A stretch of 64,000 bases of DNA from Streptomyces sp. ALI-76-A (GTDB taxonomy: Bacteria; Actinomycetota; Actinomycetes; Streptomycetales; Streptomycetaceae), in assembly GCF_030287445.1 (NCBI RefSeq), contig NZ_JASVWB010000002.1:2666001-2730000 (forward strand), read 5' to 3'. A model generated the notes under the pieces. It worked only from the letters and a program-made list of their open reading frames with translations. It ran no database searches and was not told where the DNA came from. This document shows, piece by piece, positions 34,018-43,247 of the stretch. The position numbers were made by a program, and so were the translations under genes. Numbering within the stretch: the first letter of the stretch is position 1; every line of letters begins with the position of its first letter.

Positions 34018-37000
34018 AGGCAGGACGGGCCCAGCAGCACCTTCAGGTCGCCGAACAGCGCCGGGTCGGGCTTGACGCGGTGCCGGTCCAGACGCAGCAC
34101 GGTCGTCTTGCGCGGGCCCTGGAGTCTGATCCGGACCTCGCTCTCGCCCTTGTGGTGGCTCAGGATCTCGCCGAGGCGGCTGACCATGGGCGGGGTGACC
34201 CGGGTGGCCGGGATGGTGAGGATCACGGGCGCGTTGGTGCCCGCGTTCGACAGGTCGGGCACCTGGAGTTCCATGGCGACCAGGCGGGGCACGTCCTCCC
34301 GCTTGTCGAGGCGTCCCTTGACGAACACCACGGCGTCCTCCACCAGTTGGGTCGACACCAGCTGGTAGGTCGCCGGGAAGAACATGCACTCGATGGAACC
34401 GGCGAGGTCCTCGACGGTGGCGATGGCCCAGGCGTTGCCCTGCTTGGTCATCTTGCGCTGAAGACCGGAGATGATCCCGCCGATGGTCACCACCGCGCCG
34501 TCGGAGTGCTCACCTCCGGTGAGCTGGGCGATGCCCGCGTCCGCCTTGTCGGACAGCACGTGCTCCAGGCCGAACAGCGGATGGTCGGAGACGTACAGGC
34601 CGAGCATCTCCCGCTCCTGCGCGAGCAGATACGTCTTCTCCCACTCCTCGGTGGTGAACTCCACGTCCAGCCCGAAGCCGGGCTCGGTGTTCTCCTCCTC
34701 GCCCATGCCGCCGAAGAGGTCGAACTGGCCCTCGGCCTCCTTGCGCTTGACCGCGACGACGTTGTCGATCATCGGCTCGTACTGCGCGGTGAGCCCCTTG
34801 CGGGTGTGTCCCATGGAGTCGAAGGCGCCGGCCTTGATCAGTGATTCCGTGGTCCGCTTGTTGCAGACGACCGCCTCGACCTTGTCGAGGTAGTCGGGGA
34901 AGGAGGTGTACTTCCCCTTCGTCTTGCGGCTCTTGATGATCGACTCGACGACGTTGGTGCCGACGTTGCGGACGGCCGAGAGGCCGAAGAGGATCACGTC
35001 GTCACCCTGGGCGGCGAAGTTCGACTCGGACTCGTTGACGTTCGGCGGCAGCACCTTGATGCCCATGCGCCGGCACTCGTTGAGGTAGACGGCCGACTTG
35101 TCCTTGTCGTCCTTGACCGAGGTCAGCAGCGCGGCCATGTACTCGGCGGGGTAGTTCGCCTTCAGGTACGCCGTCCAGTACGAGACCAGTCCGTACGCGG
35201 CCGAGTGCGCCTTGTTGAAGGCGTATCCGGCGAAGGGGACCAGCACGTCCCACAGGGCCTGGATGGCCTCGTCGCTGTAGCCGTTCTTCTTGGCGCCGGC
35301 CTGGAAGATGGTGAAGTTCTTCGCCAGCTCGTCGGGCTTCTTCTTGCCCATCACGCGGCGCAGGATGTCGGCCTCGCCGAGCGAGTACCCGGCGATGATC
35401 TGGGCGGCCTTCTGGACCTGCTCCTGGTAGACGATCAGGCCGTAGGTGACCGCGAGGACCTCTTCGAGCGGCTCCTCCAGCTCCTTGTGGATCGGCGTGA
35501 TCTCCTGGCGGCCGTTCTTGCGCTCCGCGTAGTTGATGTGCGAGTTCATGCCCATCGGGCCCGGCCGGTACAGGGCCGAGACGGCGGAGATGTCCTCGAA
35601 GTTGTCGGGCTGCATCTGGCGCAGCAGCGAGCGCATCGGGCCGCCGTCGAACTGGAAGACACCGAGGGTGTCACCGCGGCAGAGCAGTTCGAAGGTCGTG
35701 GGGTCGTCCAGCGGGAGGGCGAGCATCTCCAGATCGATGCCCTTGTTGGCCTTCACCATCTTGATGGCGTCGTCCATGATCGTGAGGTTGCGCAGGCCCA
35801 GGAAGTCCATCTTCAGCAGGCCCAGCGACTCGCACTGGGGGTAGTCCCACTGCGTGATGGTCACGCCGTCGGTGTGCCGCACCCAGATGGGGGCGTGGTC
35901 GACGATGGGCTCGCTGGACATGATCACGCCCGCCGCGTGCACACCCATCTGCCGGACCAGGCCCTCGACGCCCTTGGCGGTGTCGATGACCTTCTTCACG
36001 TCCGGCTCGTTCTCGTACATCGCGCGGATCTCGGCCGCCTCGCTGTAACGGGGATGCGAAGGGTCGGTGATGCCGTTCAGGTCGATGCCCTTGCCCAGGA
36101 CGTCGGCGGGCATCGCCTTGGTGAGGCGGTCGCCCATCGCGTACGGGTAGCCCAGGACGCGCGCGGAGTCCTTGATGGCGTTCTTCGCCTTGATCTTGCC
36201 GTAGGTGCCGATCATGGCGACCTTGTCGGCGCCGTACTTCTCGGTCACGTACCGGATCACCTCGACGCGCCGACGCTCGTCGAAGTCGATGTCGACGTCG
36301 GGCATGGAGACGCGCTCGGGGTTGAGGAACCGCTCGAAGATCAGACCGTGCGGGATCGGGTCGAGGTCGGTGATGCCCATGGCGTACGCGACGATCGAGC
36401 CGGCCGCGGAGCCTCGGCCGGGGCCGACCGCGATGCCGTTGTTCTTGGCCCACATGATGAAGTCGGCGACAACGAGGAAGTAGCCCGGGAACCCCATCTG
36501 GATGATGACGTCCATCTCGTACTCGACCTGCTTCTGGCGGTCCTCGGGGATGCCGCCCGGGAAGCGGCGCTCCATGCCGCGGCGGACCTCCTCCTTGAAC
36601 CAGCTGACCTCGGTGTAGCCCTCGGGGATGTCGAACTTCGGCATGAGGTTCTTGGCCTCGAACATGCCGGTCGTGTCGATCTGCTCGGCCACCAGGAGGG
36701 TGTTGGCGCAGCCCTCCTGCCAGGCGTCCGAGGAGTCGACGGCGTACATCTCGTCCGTGGACTTCAGGTAGTAGCCGGTCCCGTCGAAGCGGAAGCGGTC
36801 CGGGTCGGAGAGGTTCTTGCCGGTCTGGATGCACAGCAGCGCGTCGTGCGCGGTCGCCTCGTGCGCGTACGTGTAGTGCGAGTCGTTGGTGACCAGCGGC
36901 GGGATGCCGAGCTTCTTGCCGATGTCGAGGAGCCCCTGGCGGACCCGGCGCTCGATCTCGATGCCGTGGTCCATCAGCTCCAGGAAGTAGCGGTCCTTGC

Positions 37001-37547
37001 CGAAGATGTCCTGGTAGTCGGCCGCCGCCTTCAGGGCCTCCTCCTCCTGGCCGAGGCGCAGCCGGGTCTGCACCTCGCCCGAGGGGCAGCCGGTGGAGGC
37101 GATGAGCCCCTCGGACCACTGGGAGATGGTCTCCTTGTCCATCCGGGGCCACTTCTGCAGCCAGCCCTCCGCGTACGCGTCCGAGGAGAGCTTGAAGAGG
37201 TTGTGCAGGCCGGTCGCGTTCGCCGCCCAGATCGTCTTGTGGGTGTAGCCACCGGAACCCGACACGTCGTCGCGCTTCTGGTGCGGCTGGCCCCACTGGA
37301 TCTTGCGCTTGTTGCGCCGCGACTCGGGGGCGACATAGGCCTCGATCCCGATGATCGGGGTGACGCCGGCCTTCTTCGCCGAGTGGAAGAAGTCGTACGC
37401 GCCATGCAGGTTGCCGTGGTCGGACATGGCGATGTGCGTCATGCCCATCTCGTTGCACGCGTCGAACATGTCCTTCAGCCGCGCGGCACCGTCCAGCAGC
37501 GAGTACTGGGTGTGGACATGCAGGTGCGTGAACGGCGGCTTTGACAC
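34008..37547 (-). CDS. dnaE: DNA polymerase III alpha subunit
   Basis: 1179 residues, GTG start with GGAGG 6 bases upstream. It is the catalytic subunit of the replicative polymerase. The PHP domain begins the protein (FTHLHVHTQYSLLDG). The polymerase palm carries the Asp triad in MPDVDIDFDERRR near residue 405. A tandem helix-hairpin-helix region lies near 880 and an OB-fold near 1000 (TIGGIISGLQRKMTKQGNAW). Length and order match DnaE1, the essential enzyme, rather than the error-prone DnaE2. The DUF2252 gene is divergent. Confidence 0.97.
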   Translation of the reverse strand: MSKPPFTHLHVHTQYSLLDGAARLKDMFDACNEMGMTHIAMSDHGNLHGAYDFFHSAKKAGVTPIIGIEAYVAPESRRNKRKIQWGQPHQKRDDVSGSGGYTHKTIWAANATGLHNLFKLSSDAYAEGWLQKWPRMDKETISQWSEGLIASTGCPSGEVQTRLRLGQEEEALKAAADYQDIFGKDRYFLELMDHGIEIERRVRQGLLDIGKKLGIPPLVTNDSHYTYAHEATAHDALLCIQTGKNLSDPDRFRFDGTGYYLKSTDEMYAVDSSDAWQEGCANTLLVAEQIDTTGMFEAKNLMPKFDIPEGYTEVSWFKEEVRRGMERRFPGGIPEDRQKQVEYEMDVIIQMGFPGYFLVVADFIMWAKNNGIAVGPGRGSAAGSIVAYAMGITDLDPIPHGLIFERFLNPERVSMPDVDIDFDERRRVEVIRYVTEKYGADKVAMIGTYGKIKAKNAIKDSARVLGYPYAMGDRLTKAMPADVLGKGIDLNGITDPSHPRYSEAAEIRAMYENEPDVKKVIDTAKGVEGLVRQMGVHAAGVIMSSEPIVDHAPIWVRHTDGVTITQWDYPQCESLGLLKMDFLGLRNLTIMDDAIKMVKANKGIDLEMLALPLDDPTTFELLCRGDTLGVFQFDGGPMRSLLRQMQPDNFEDISAVSALYRPGPMGMNSHINYAERKNGRQEITPIHKELEEPLEEVLAVTYGLIVYQEQVQKAAQIIAGYSLGEADILRRVMGKKKPDELAKNFTIFQAGAKKNGYSDEAIQALWDVLVPFAGYAFNKAHSAAYGLVSYWTAYLKANYPAEYMAALLTSVKDDKDKSAVYLNECRRMGIKVLPPNVNESESNFAAQGDDVILFGLSAVRNVGTNVVESIIKSRKTKGKYTSFPDYLDKVEAVVCNKRTTESLIKAGAFDSMGHTRKGLTAQYEPMIDNVVAVKRKEAEGQFDLFGGMGEEENTEPGFGLDVEFTTEEWEKTYLLAQEREMLGLYVSDHPLFGLEHVLSDKADAGIAQLTGGEHSDGAVVTIGGIISGLQRKMTKQGNAWAIATVEDLAGSIECMFFPATYQLVSTQLVEDAVVFVKGRLDKREDVPRLVAMELQVPDLSNAGTNAPVILTIPATRVTPPMVSRLGEILSHHKGESEVRIRLQGPRKTTVLRLDRHRVKPDPALFGDLKVLLGPSCLAG

Positions 37548-37717
37548 GGCTCGGCCTCCAAGGGAAACACTCGACGACAGGCTGCGGGCAGTCTGGGGGG
37601 ACAGCGTCGAAGTCTATGCCTCGCCACTGACACCGCGCGGGCACTCCCACGTACCTTCGGGCGTTGGAGACGGCAGAGACGCTGTCGTCCACGCACTGCA
37701 CCAGGAGGCACCCCGCG

Positions 37718-39067
37718 ATGTCGGTTCCGCAGCTCGACGAGGAGCACCGCGGCGAGGAGATTCTCGCCGTCTTCGACACCGCCTTCGGCCAGCTCCTGGC
37801 CGCCGACCCGGCCGCGTTCCACGTGAAGTTCCGGAAGATGGCGGCCTCGGCCTTCGCCTTCTACCGGGGTACGGCGTGCCTCTTCTACCACGACCTGACG
37901 GCTCACGACGCTGCCGGATCGCAGCGGGGCGGCCCGTACCTGGACGAGCGCACCTCGCGCGTGTGGATCCACGGCGACCTGCACGCCGAGAACTTCGGCA
38001 CGTACATGGACTCCCAGGGCCGCCTGATCTTCAACGTCAACGACTTCGACGAGGCGTACGTCGGCCCCTTCACCTGGGACCTCAAGCGCTTCTCCGCCTC
38101 CATCGCCCTCATCGGGTACGCGAAGGCGCTCAGCGACGGCCAGATCACCGAGCTGGTGCGGGTGTACGCGGGCGCGTACCGCGAGCGGATCCACGCGCTG
38201 GCCGCCGGCGCCAAGAGCGACGAGGTGCCGCCCTTCACCCTGGACACGGCCGACGGCCCGCTCCTCGGCGCGCTGCGCGTGGCCCGCTCCCTCACCCGCT
38301 TCGGCCTGCTCGACTCGATGACGGAGATCCGTGACTTCGAGCGCCGGTTCGCCGCGGGCGGCGGCTCCATCGAGCTGGACGCGGCCACCCGCTACAAGGT
38401 CCTCGCCGCCTTCGACGGCTACCTGGAGACGCTGCCGGAGACATCGCTGGCCCGCCCGGACTCGTACCGCGTGAAGGACGTCGTCGGCCGCCGCGGCATC
38501 GGCATCGGCTCGGCCGGTCTGCCGTCGTACAACATCCTCCTGGAGGGGCACAGCGACGCCCTGGAGAACGATGTGGTGATCTACATCAAGCAGGCCCAGA
38601 CGCCGGCCGTCTCCCGCCACGTCACCGACCCGGCGATCCGGGACTACTTCCAGCACGAGGGCCACCGCACGGTGATCTCGCAGCGCGCCCTCCAGGCGCA
38701 CGCCGACCCGTGGCTGGGCTGGACCGAGCTGGACGGCGCCGGCCAACTGGTCGCCGAGGTCTCGCCGTACGCCGTGGACCTCGACTGGGGCGACATCGAC
38801 GACCCGGAGGAGATCGCGGCGGTCGTCGCCGACCTGGGCCGGGCCACCGCCACGATGCACGCGGCGGCGGACGACCAGTCCGGCGAGTCCCTGGTGCCGT
38901 TCTCCACCGAGCGGGCCATCGACGCGGCGCTCGCGGCGGACTCCGACGACGGCGCCGGCCTGGCGGGCCTGCTGGTCGACTTCGCGCACGACTACGGCGC
39001 ACGCGCGCGTGCCGACCACCAGATCTTCGTGGACCTGTTCCGCAACGGCCGGATTCCGGGTCTGTGA
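37718..39067 (+). CDS. DUF2252 family protein (kinase-like fold)
   Basis: 449 residues from the ATG at 37718, preceded by AGGAGG. The family has a phosphotransferase-like core: KMAASAFAFYRGT, WIHGDLHAENFGTY (resembling the catalytic HGDLHxxN of APH/choline kinases) and FNVNDFDEAYVGP (the DFD metal motif). VIYIKQAQTPAVSRH follows in the second half. It probably phosphorylates a small molecule, but no substrate is known. It is divergent from dnaE with a 170-bp shared upstream region. Confidence 0.87.
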   Translation: MSVPQLDEEHRGEEILAVFDTAFGQLLAADPAAFHVKFRKMAASAFAFYRGTACLFYHDLTAHDAAGSQRGGPYLDERTSRVWIHGDLHAENFGTYMDSQGRLIFNVNDFDEAYVGPFTWDLKRFSASIALIGYAKALSDGQITELVRVYAGAYRERIHALAAGAKSDEVPPFTLDTADGPLLGALRVARSLTRFGLLDSMTEIRDFERRFAAGGGSIELDAATRYKVLAAFDGYLETLPETSLARPDSYRVKDVVGRRGIGIGSAGLPSYNILLEGHSDALENDVVIYIKQAQTPAVSRHVTDPAIRDYFQHEGHRTVISQRALQAHADPWLGWTELDGAGQLVAEVSPYAVDLDWGDIDDPEEIAAVVADLGRATATMHAAADDQSGESLVPFSTERAIDAALAADSDDGAGLAGLLVDFAHDYGARARADHQIFVDLFRNGRIPGL

Positions 39068-39135
39068 CGGAGAGGCCACTCACAGGGATCCTTTAGGGGT
39101 CTCTTACAGGCTCACGTGACAGACTCTTCTCCGCT

Positions 39136-39834
39136 ATGGACATATCCGGGACTCACCTCAGAGCCGTACGCGCGGCACTGTTCACGGCGCTCGTCGTGAC
39201 GCTCAGCAGCGCGTCGCACGTGCTGCTGTCCCGGGTCCCGCTGCCGCTGAACACGGTGGCGGTGATCGCCGCCGTCGTGTTCCTCGTCGCGTACGCGCTG
39301 GCCGGCCGGGAGCGCGGCTTCGGCCGGATCGCCACCCTGCTGATCCCGCTGGAGCTGGCCGCCGACACCGTGTTCACCGCCGGCCAGCACGTCTGTTACG
39401 GCGCGGCCGGCGGCCCGGTCACCGGCCCCCTGCGCTCCGTCGGCCTCGACGTGCTGTGCGGCGACGGCACCGGTGTGGGCGCCCCGCTGACCCGGATGAC
39501 GGGCGCCGACCCCGACCGGGTGGCCGGCCTGCTCGTCCACACCGATCCGGCGACCGCCTGGCTGCTGCTCGGCGCGCACGTCGGTGTCGGCCTGCTCGCC
39601 GCCGCCTGGCTGCGCCGCGGCGAGCGGGCGCTGGCCCAGCTGCTGCGGGCGGTGACCGCCACCACGTTCCGTCCGCTGCTGCTCGCGGTCGCGGCCGTGA
39701 CGGTCCGCACGGCCCCCTCGGTACGTCTCCCGCGGCGCCCTGTCCGCCGTACGGCCACCGCGCGCGAGCGGATCCTCGTGCACTCCCTGGGACGGCGTGG
39801 ACCGCCGTGCTCGGTCGCGTTCGCCCACGCCTGA
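39136..39834 (+). CDS. Membrane protein with a cysteine pair, function unknown
   Basis: 232 residues. Hydrophobic segments are visible at about 13-30, 40-57, 66-82 and 138-158, plus a weaker one near 175-188; a basic tail follows. The region between segments three and four holds two cysteines, at 87 (GQHVCYG) and 108 (LDVLCGD), likely outside the membrane. It sits 130 bases before a DsbA-like gene on the same strand, so a redox link is conceivable but unproven. No family was recognised. Confidence 0.65.
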   Translation: MDISGTHLRAVRAALFTALVVTLSSASHVLLSRVPLPLNTVAVIAAVVFLVAYALAGRERGFGRIATLLIPLELAADTVFTAGQHVCYGAAGGPVTGPLRSVGLDVLCGDGTGVGAPLTRMTGADPDRVAGLLVHTDPATAWLLLGAHVGVGLLAAAWLRRGERALAQLLRAVTATTFRPLLLAVAAVTVRTAPSVRLPRRPVRRTATARERILVHSLGRRGPPCSVAFAHA

Positions 39835-39963
39835 CCGCGTCGGGCCCGAGCGGCCGCGGCTGAGCCGGAGCGGCGCCGAACCGCACCTGAGCACCAGTCA
39901 GTCCCCCTACGTATCCCGCACACGACACCGTCCTGTGCGCGTCCCCTTACGGAGCACACCACC

Positions 39964-40785
39964 ATGAGCAAGCGGAACAGCAAGGAAGCGAAGACGGCCG
40001 CCCGGGAACGGCTGCGCCTGGAGCGTGAGCGGCAGGCCAAGCGCGCCAAGGTCAAGCGGCAGGCGGTCGTCGCCGGTTCGGTCGTCGGCGTGCTGGCGCT
40101 GGCCGGCGGCATAGGCTACGCCGTCGCCCAGGCCAACAAGCCCGAGTACTGGGAGAACGCCCAGAGCGAGAAGCTCGTCAAGCCGGCCAACACCAGCGGC
40201 GAGAACGGCACGACCGTCACCATCGGCAAGGACAGCGCCAAGAAGACCCTCGCGATATACGAGGACCCGCGCTGTCCCATCTGCGCCCAGTTCGAGCAGG
40301 CCGTCGGCTCGACCGTCGACAAGGACGTCACGGACGGCAAGTACAAGATCCAGTTCGTGGGCGCCACCTTCCTCGACGACAAGCTCGGCGGCGAGGGCTC
40401 GAAGAACGCGTTGAGCGCTCTCGGCGCGGCGCTCAACGTCAGTCCCGAGGCTTTCCTCGACTACAAGAACGCGCTGTACTCGACGAAGTACCACCCCGAG
40501 GAGACCGACGACAAGTTCAAGGACGACTCCTACCTGATCAAGGTGGCGGACACGGTCCCCGCTCTGAAGAGCAACACGAAGTTCCAGACCGCCGTGAAGA
40601 ACGGCACCTACGACAAGTGGGCGCTCGTCATGAGCGAGAGGTTCGACACGGACAGCGAGAAGTTCAAAATCCAGGGAACTCCGTCCCTCGTGATGGACGG
40701 CAAGCTCGTGAACGGCAGCAACGGCAGCGTACCCATGAGCGTGGCCGACTACGAAACCGCAATCGCTTCAGCACTCAAGGCCTGA
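39964..40785 (+). CDS. Membrane-anchored DsbA-like thioredoxin-fold protein
   Basis: 273 residues. It has a charged cytoplasmic start (SKRNSKEAKTAARERLRLERE), one helix at ~35-55 (AVVAGSSVVGVLALAGG type) and a thioredoxin domain from ~85. The active site is CPIC (YEDPRCPICAQFE), with the cis-Pro loop QGTPSLVMDGKLV. The inserted helical region (SPEAFLDYKNALYS) is DsbA-like. It is a paralogue of the protein encoded at 8340-9116, with the same layout. It probably acts on disulfides outside the membrane. A strong terminator follows. Confidence 0.9.
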   Translation: MSKRNSKEAKTAARERLRLERERQAKRAKVKRQAVVAGSVVGVLALAGGIGYAVAQANKPEYWENAQSEKLVKPANTSGENGTTVTIGKDSAKKTLAIYEDPRCPICAQFEQAVGSTVDKDVTDGKYKIQFVGATFLDDKLGGEGSKNALSALGAALNVSPEAFLDYKNALYSTKYHPEETDDKFKDDSYLIKVADTVPALKSNTKFQTAVKNGTYDKWALVMSERFDTDSEKFKIQGTPSLVMDGKLVNGSNGSVPMSVADYETAIASALKA

Positions 40786-40791
40786 TCACCC

Positions 40792-40828
40792 GGAATGCCC
40801 CGGACCGTGGACCGGTCCGGGGCATTCC
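40792..40828 (+). terminator. Strong terminator after the DsbA-like gene
   Basis: A perfect 15-bp stem (GGAATGCCCCGGACC and complement) has a 7-base loop and is followed by GTCTTTCTC. Confidence 0.88.
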
Positions 40829-40936
40829 GTCTTTCTCGGGAACCTGACCCGGGAAATTCACAAAAGCACGAAATGCCCCCATATTCATCGCGGGGGCCGC
40901 AATGATCAAGCCAAATGCGAATCCGAAAACATGCCG

Positions 40937-40966
40937 TTTACATCCAGCACTCGAGCGAGGTAACGT
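40937..40966 (+). promoter_or_regulatory. Candidate promoter of the small secreted protein
   Basis: TTTACA (40937-40942), an 18-base spacer and TAACGT (40961-40966) fit a sigma-70-like promoter. They sit in an A+T-rich upstream region about 35 bases before the ribosome site. Confidence 0.45.
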
Positions 40967-41005
40967 TCACGCCGCACCGACCCAAAACGAGTTGCAGGAG
41001 GAAAG

Positions 41006-41359
41006 ATGAAATTCAAGAAAGCTCTGGTGTCGATCGTCGCCACATCGGCGGCAATCGGGGGCATCGCCGTAGGTGGGGCGACGTCAGCCAGCGCGGCCAC
41101 CTATGGATGCGGAAGCACCGGCACCAACAATTCCAATGGCGAGCTCAAAGTCGTGGTGGGGCATTTACGGAACGGCCCGTTTGCGTCATGCGCGCAGACC
41201 CAGTCCGTGGTGCCTGGCACAGCGTTCCACGCATGGTGCGGCGTCTACAACACGTCCGGGAACTTCTGGGTGTACGGGCGCGTGGGAAGCGGTCAGACCA
41301 AGGGCTGGATCTTCTCCGAGAACCTGTCCCTGACGTCCGGGTCGGTAAACATCTGCTGA
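41006..41359 (+). CDS. Small secreted cysteine-containing protein with a TTA codon
   Basis: 117 residues; AGGAGG precedes the ATG. The signal peptide is clear: MKFKKA, a hydrophobic stretch and cleavage after SASA near residue 30. The mature ~87 residues hold four cysteines (YGCGS, FASCAQ, HAWCGV and the C-terminal NIC), probably two disulfides. The WVYGRVGSGQTKGWIF stretch resembles a small SH3-like beta domain. Codon use is softer than in neighbours (AAA, AAT and GTA codons). Leu-54 is encoded by TTA at 41165-41167, which in Streptomyces needs the bldA tRNA, so translation should be tied to development. The function is unknown; an adhesive, inhibitory or surface role is possible. Confidence 0.82.
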   Translation: MKFKKALVSIVATSAAIGGIAVGGATSASAATYGCGSTGTNNSNGELKVVVGHLRNGPFASCAQTQSVVPGTAFHAWCGVYNTSGNFWVYGRVGSGQTKGWIFSENLSLTSGSVNIC

Positions 41360-41403
41360 CTGAGTCTTTTTCCGTGACCGCCCGTCAGTTCACGGGCGCG
41401 ACC

Positions 41404-41440
41404 GCGGGCGTCACGGCGGGAGGCCGGCCGCGACGCCCGC
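41404..41440 (+). terminator. Hairpin after the secreted-protein gene
   Basis: A 9-bp stem, GCGGGCGTC with GACGCCCGC, closes a 19-base loop. A smaller CGCCCGT/ACGGGCG hairpin and a T-rich CTTTTTCC run precede it. Confidence 0.6.
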
Positions 41441-41482
41441 CATTCCGTGCCGCGGGACTCGGCGCCTGACGCGCAGCCGAAG

Positions 41483-41513
41483 AGCGGGCGAACTTCTCTC
41501 CGGTTCGCCTGCT
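41483..41513 (+). promoter_or_regulatory. Inverted repeat upstream of phoD
   Basis: 11-bp arms AGCGGGCGAAC and GTTCGCCTGCT (10 of 11 pair, one G-T) lie around a 9-base spacer, just upstream of the proposed -10 box. The GTTCGCC arm resembles part of a PHO-box half-site, but no clean pair of direct repeats was seen. Confidence 0.4.
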
Positions 41514-41531
41514 CTCTGTCGTACTGGTCAG

Positions 41532-41537
41532 TAATCT
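41532..41537 (+). promoter_or_regulatory. Candidate -10 box of a leaderless phoD promoter (TAATCT)
   Basis: TAATCT ends 8 bases before the GTG at 41546. No ribosome site lies between. Confidence 0.5.
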
Positions 41538-41545
41538 GATTGTCC

Positions 41546-43228
41546 GTGACAAGTCGATACAGATCATCAACGAGCGCCGACGTCCCGTCCGAGCGCCCCG
41601 ACTCCCTTTCTCCGCGCCGTCGTACGGTCGTCAAGGCCGCGGTGGCGACCGCTGTGCTGGCCGGCCCGCTCGGCGCCGCGCTCCCGGCCCGTGCCGTCAC
41701 GGAGACACCGGCCTTCCTGCACGGCCTCGCCTCCGGTGACCCGCTGCCCGACGGCATCCTGCTGTGGACCCGGGTGACGCCCGTCGCCGAGGCGACACCG
41801 GGCTCCGGACTCGGCCCGGACACCGAGGTGAGCTGGGTGGTCGCCACGGACAAGGCGCTGGCGAACGTGGTCACGAAGGGTTCGGCCACCGCCACCGCCG
41901 CCTCCGACCACACCGTCAAGGCCGACATCCGCGGCCTTCAGCCGGCCACCGACTACTACTTCCGCTTCTCGGCCGGCGGCACGGACTCCCCGGTGGCACG
42001 TACCCGCACCGCGCCCGCGGCGGACGCCGCCGTGACAGGTCTGCGTTTCGGCGTGGTCTCCTGCGCCAACTGGGAGGCCGGCCACTTCTCGGCGTACCGC
42101 CACCTCGCTGCCCGCGGCGACCTGGACGCCTGGCTGCACCTGGGCGACTACGTCTACGAGTACGGCACCGGCGAGTACGGCACCCGTGACACCGTCGTAC
42201 AGCCGCACGCGCCCGCCCACGAGATCCTCACCCTGGCCGACTACCGCGTCCGGCACGGCCGTTACAAGACCGACCCCGACCTCCAGTCCCTGCACGCCGC
42301 CGCTCCCGTGGTCGCGATCTGGGACGACCACGAGCTCGCCAACGACGCCTGGTCGGGCGGCGCGGAGAACCACACCGAGGGCACCGAGGGCGCCTGGTCC
42401 GCCCGCCAGGCCGCCGCCAAGCAGGCGTACTTCGAGTGGATGCCGGTGCGCACGGCGGTCGCGGGCACCACCTACCGGCGGCTGCGCTTCGGCAGGCTCG
42501 CCGACCTCTCGCTGCTCGACCTGCGGTCCTTCCGCTCGCAGCAGGCCGCCGTCGGCAACGGGGCGGTCGACGACCCGGACCGTACCCTCACCGGCCGGGC
42601 CCAGCTCGACTGGCTGAAGGCGGGGCTGACGTCCTCCGACACCACCTGGCGGCTGGTGGGCAACTCGGTGATGATCTCGCCGTTCGCGATCGGCTCGCTC
42701 ACCGCGGACCTCCTCAAGCCGCTCGCCGAGCTGCTGGGCCTGCCGAAGGAGGGCCTCGCCCTCAACCCCGACCAGTGGGACGGCTACACGGACGACCGCC
42801 GGGAACTGCTGGCCCACCTGCGCGCGAACGCCGTCCGCAACACCGTGTTCCTGACCGGCGACATCCACATGGCGTGGGCCAACGACGTGCCGGTGAACGC
42901 CGGCACCTACCCGCTGTCCGCCTCGGCCGCCACCGAGTTCGTCGTCACGTCGGTGACCTCCGACAACCTCGACGACCTCGTGAAGGCGCCCGAGGGCAGC
43001 ATCTCCGCGATCGCCGCGCCGGTCATCAAGGCCGCCAACCGGCACGTCCACTGGGTCGACACCGACCGCCACGGCTACGGCGTGCTGGACGTCACCGCCG
43101 ACCGGGCGCAGATGGACTACTACGTCCTGTCCGACCGCACGAAGCCCGACGCGACGTCTTCGTGGGCCCGTTCCTACCGCACCCGCTCCGGCACGCAGAA
43201 GGTGGAGCGGACGTACGACCCCGTGTAA
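41546..43228 (+). CDS. phoD: Secreted alkaline phosphatase PhoD
   Basis: 560 residues from the GTG at 41546; a TTG two codons upstream is possible. The N-terminus has a twin-arginine signal ([19 protein letters not shown]) with a cleavage site after ARA near residue 50. An N-terminal beta domain is followed by the metallophosphatase core with its Ca/Fe ligands. Motif positions are [41 protein letters not shown] and [10 protein letters not shown]. PhoD releases phosphate from esters and teichoic-type polymers outside the cell; in Streptomyces it belongs to the phosphate-starvation regulon. A 31-bp inverted repeat upstream may matter for control. Confidence 0.93.
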   Translation: MTSRYRSSTSADVPSERPDSLSPRRRTVVKAAVATAVLAGPLGAALPARAVTETPAFLHGLASGDPLPDGILLWTRVTPVAEATPGSGLGPDTEVSWVVATDKALANVVTKGSATATAASDHTVKADIRGLQPATDYYFRFSAGGTDSPVARTRTAPAADAAVTGLRFGVVSCANWEAGHFSAYRHLAARGDLDAWLHLGDYVYEYGTGEYGTRDTVVQPHAPAHEILTLADYRVRHGRYKTDPDLQSLHAAAPVVAIWDDHELANDAWSGGAENHTEGTEGAWSARQAAAKQAYFEWMPVRTAVAGTTYRRLRFGRLADLSLLDLRSFRSQQAAVGNGAVDDPDRTLTGRAQLDWLKAGLTSSDTTWRLVGNSVMISPFAIGSLTADLLKPLAELLGLPKEGLALNPDQWDGYTDDRRELLAHLRANAVRNTVFLTGDIHMAWANDVPVNAGTYPLSASAATEFVVTSVTSDNLDDLVKAPEGSISAIAAPVIKAANRHVHWVDTDRHGYGVLDVTADRAQMDYYVLSDRTKPDATSSWARSYRTRSGTQKVERTYDPV

Positions 43229-43247
43229 CCGCCGGCGGCCGGCCCGG

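Noticed and set aside
39961..40785. Lipoprotein assignment for the DsbA-like protein
   Set aside because: No lipobox cysteine follows the hydrophobic segment; it has a charged start and an uncleaved-type anchor.
40915..41469. 184-codon frame overlapping the small secreted protein gene
   Set aside because: The other frame has a ribosome site, a signal peptide and ordered cysteines; this one has none of these.
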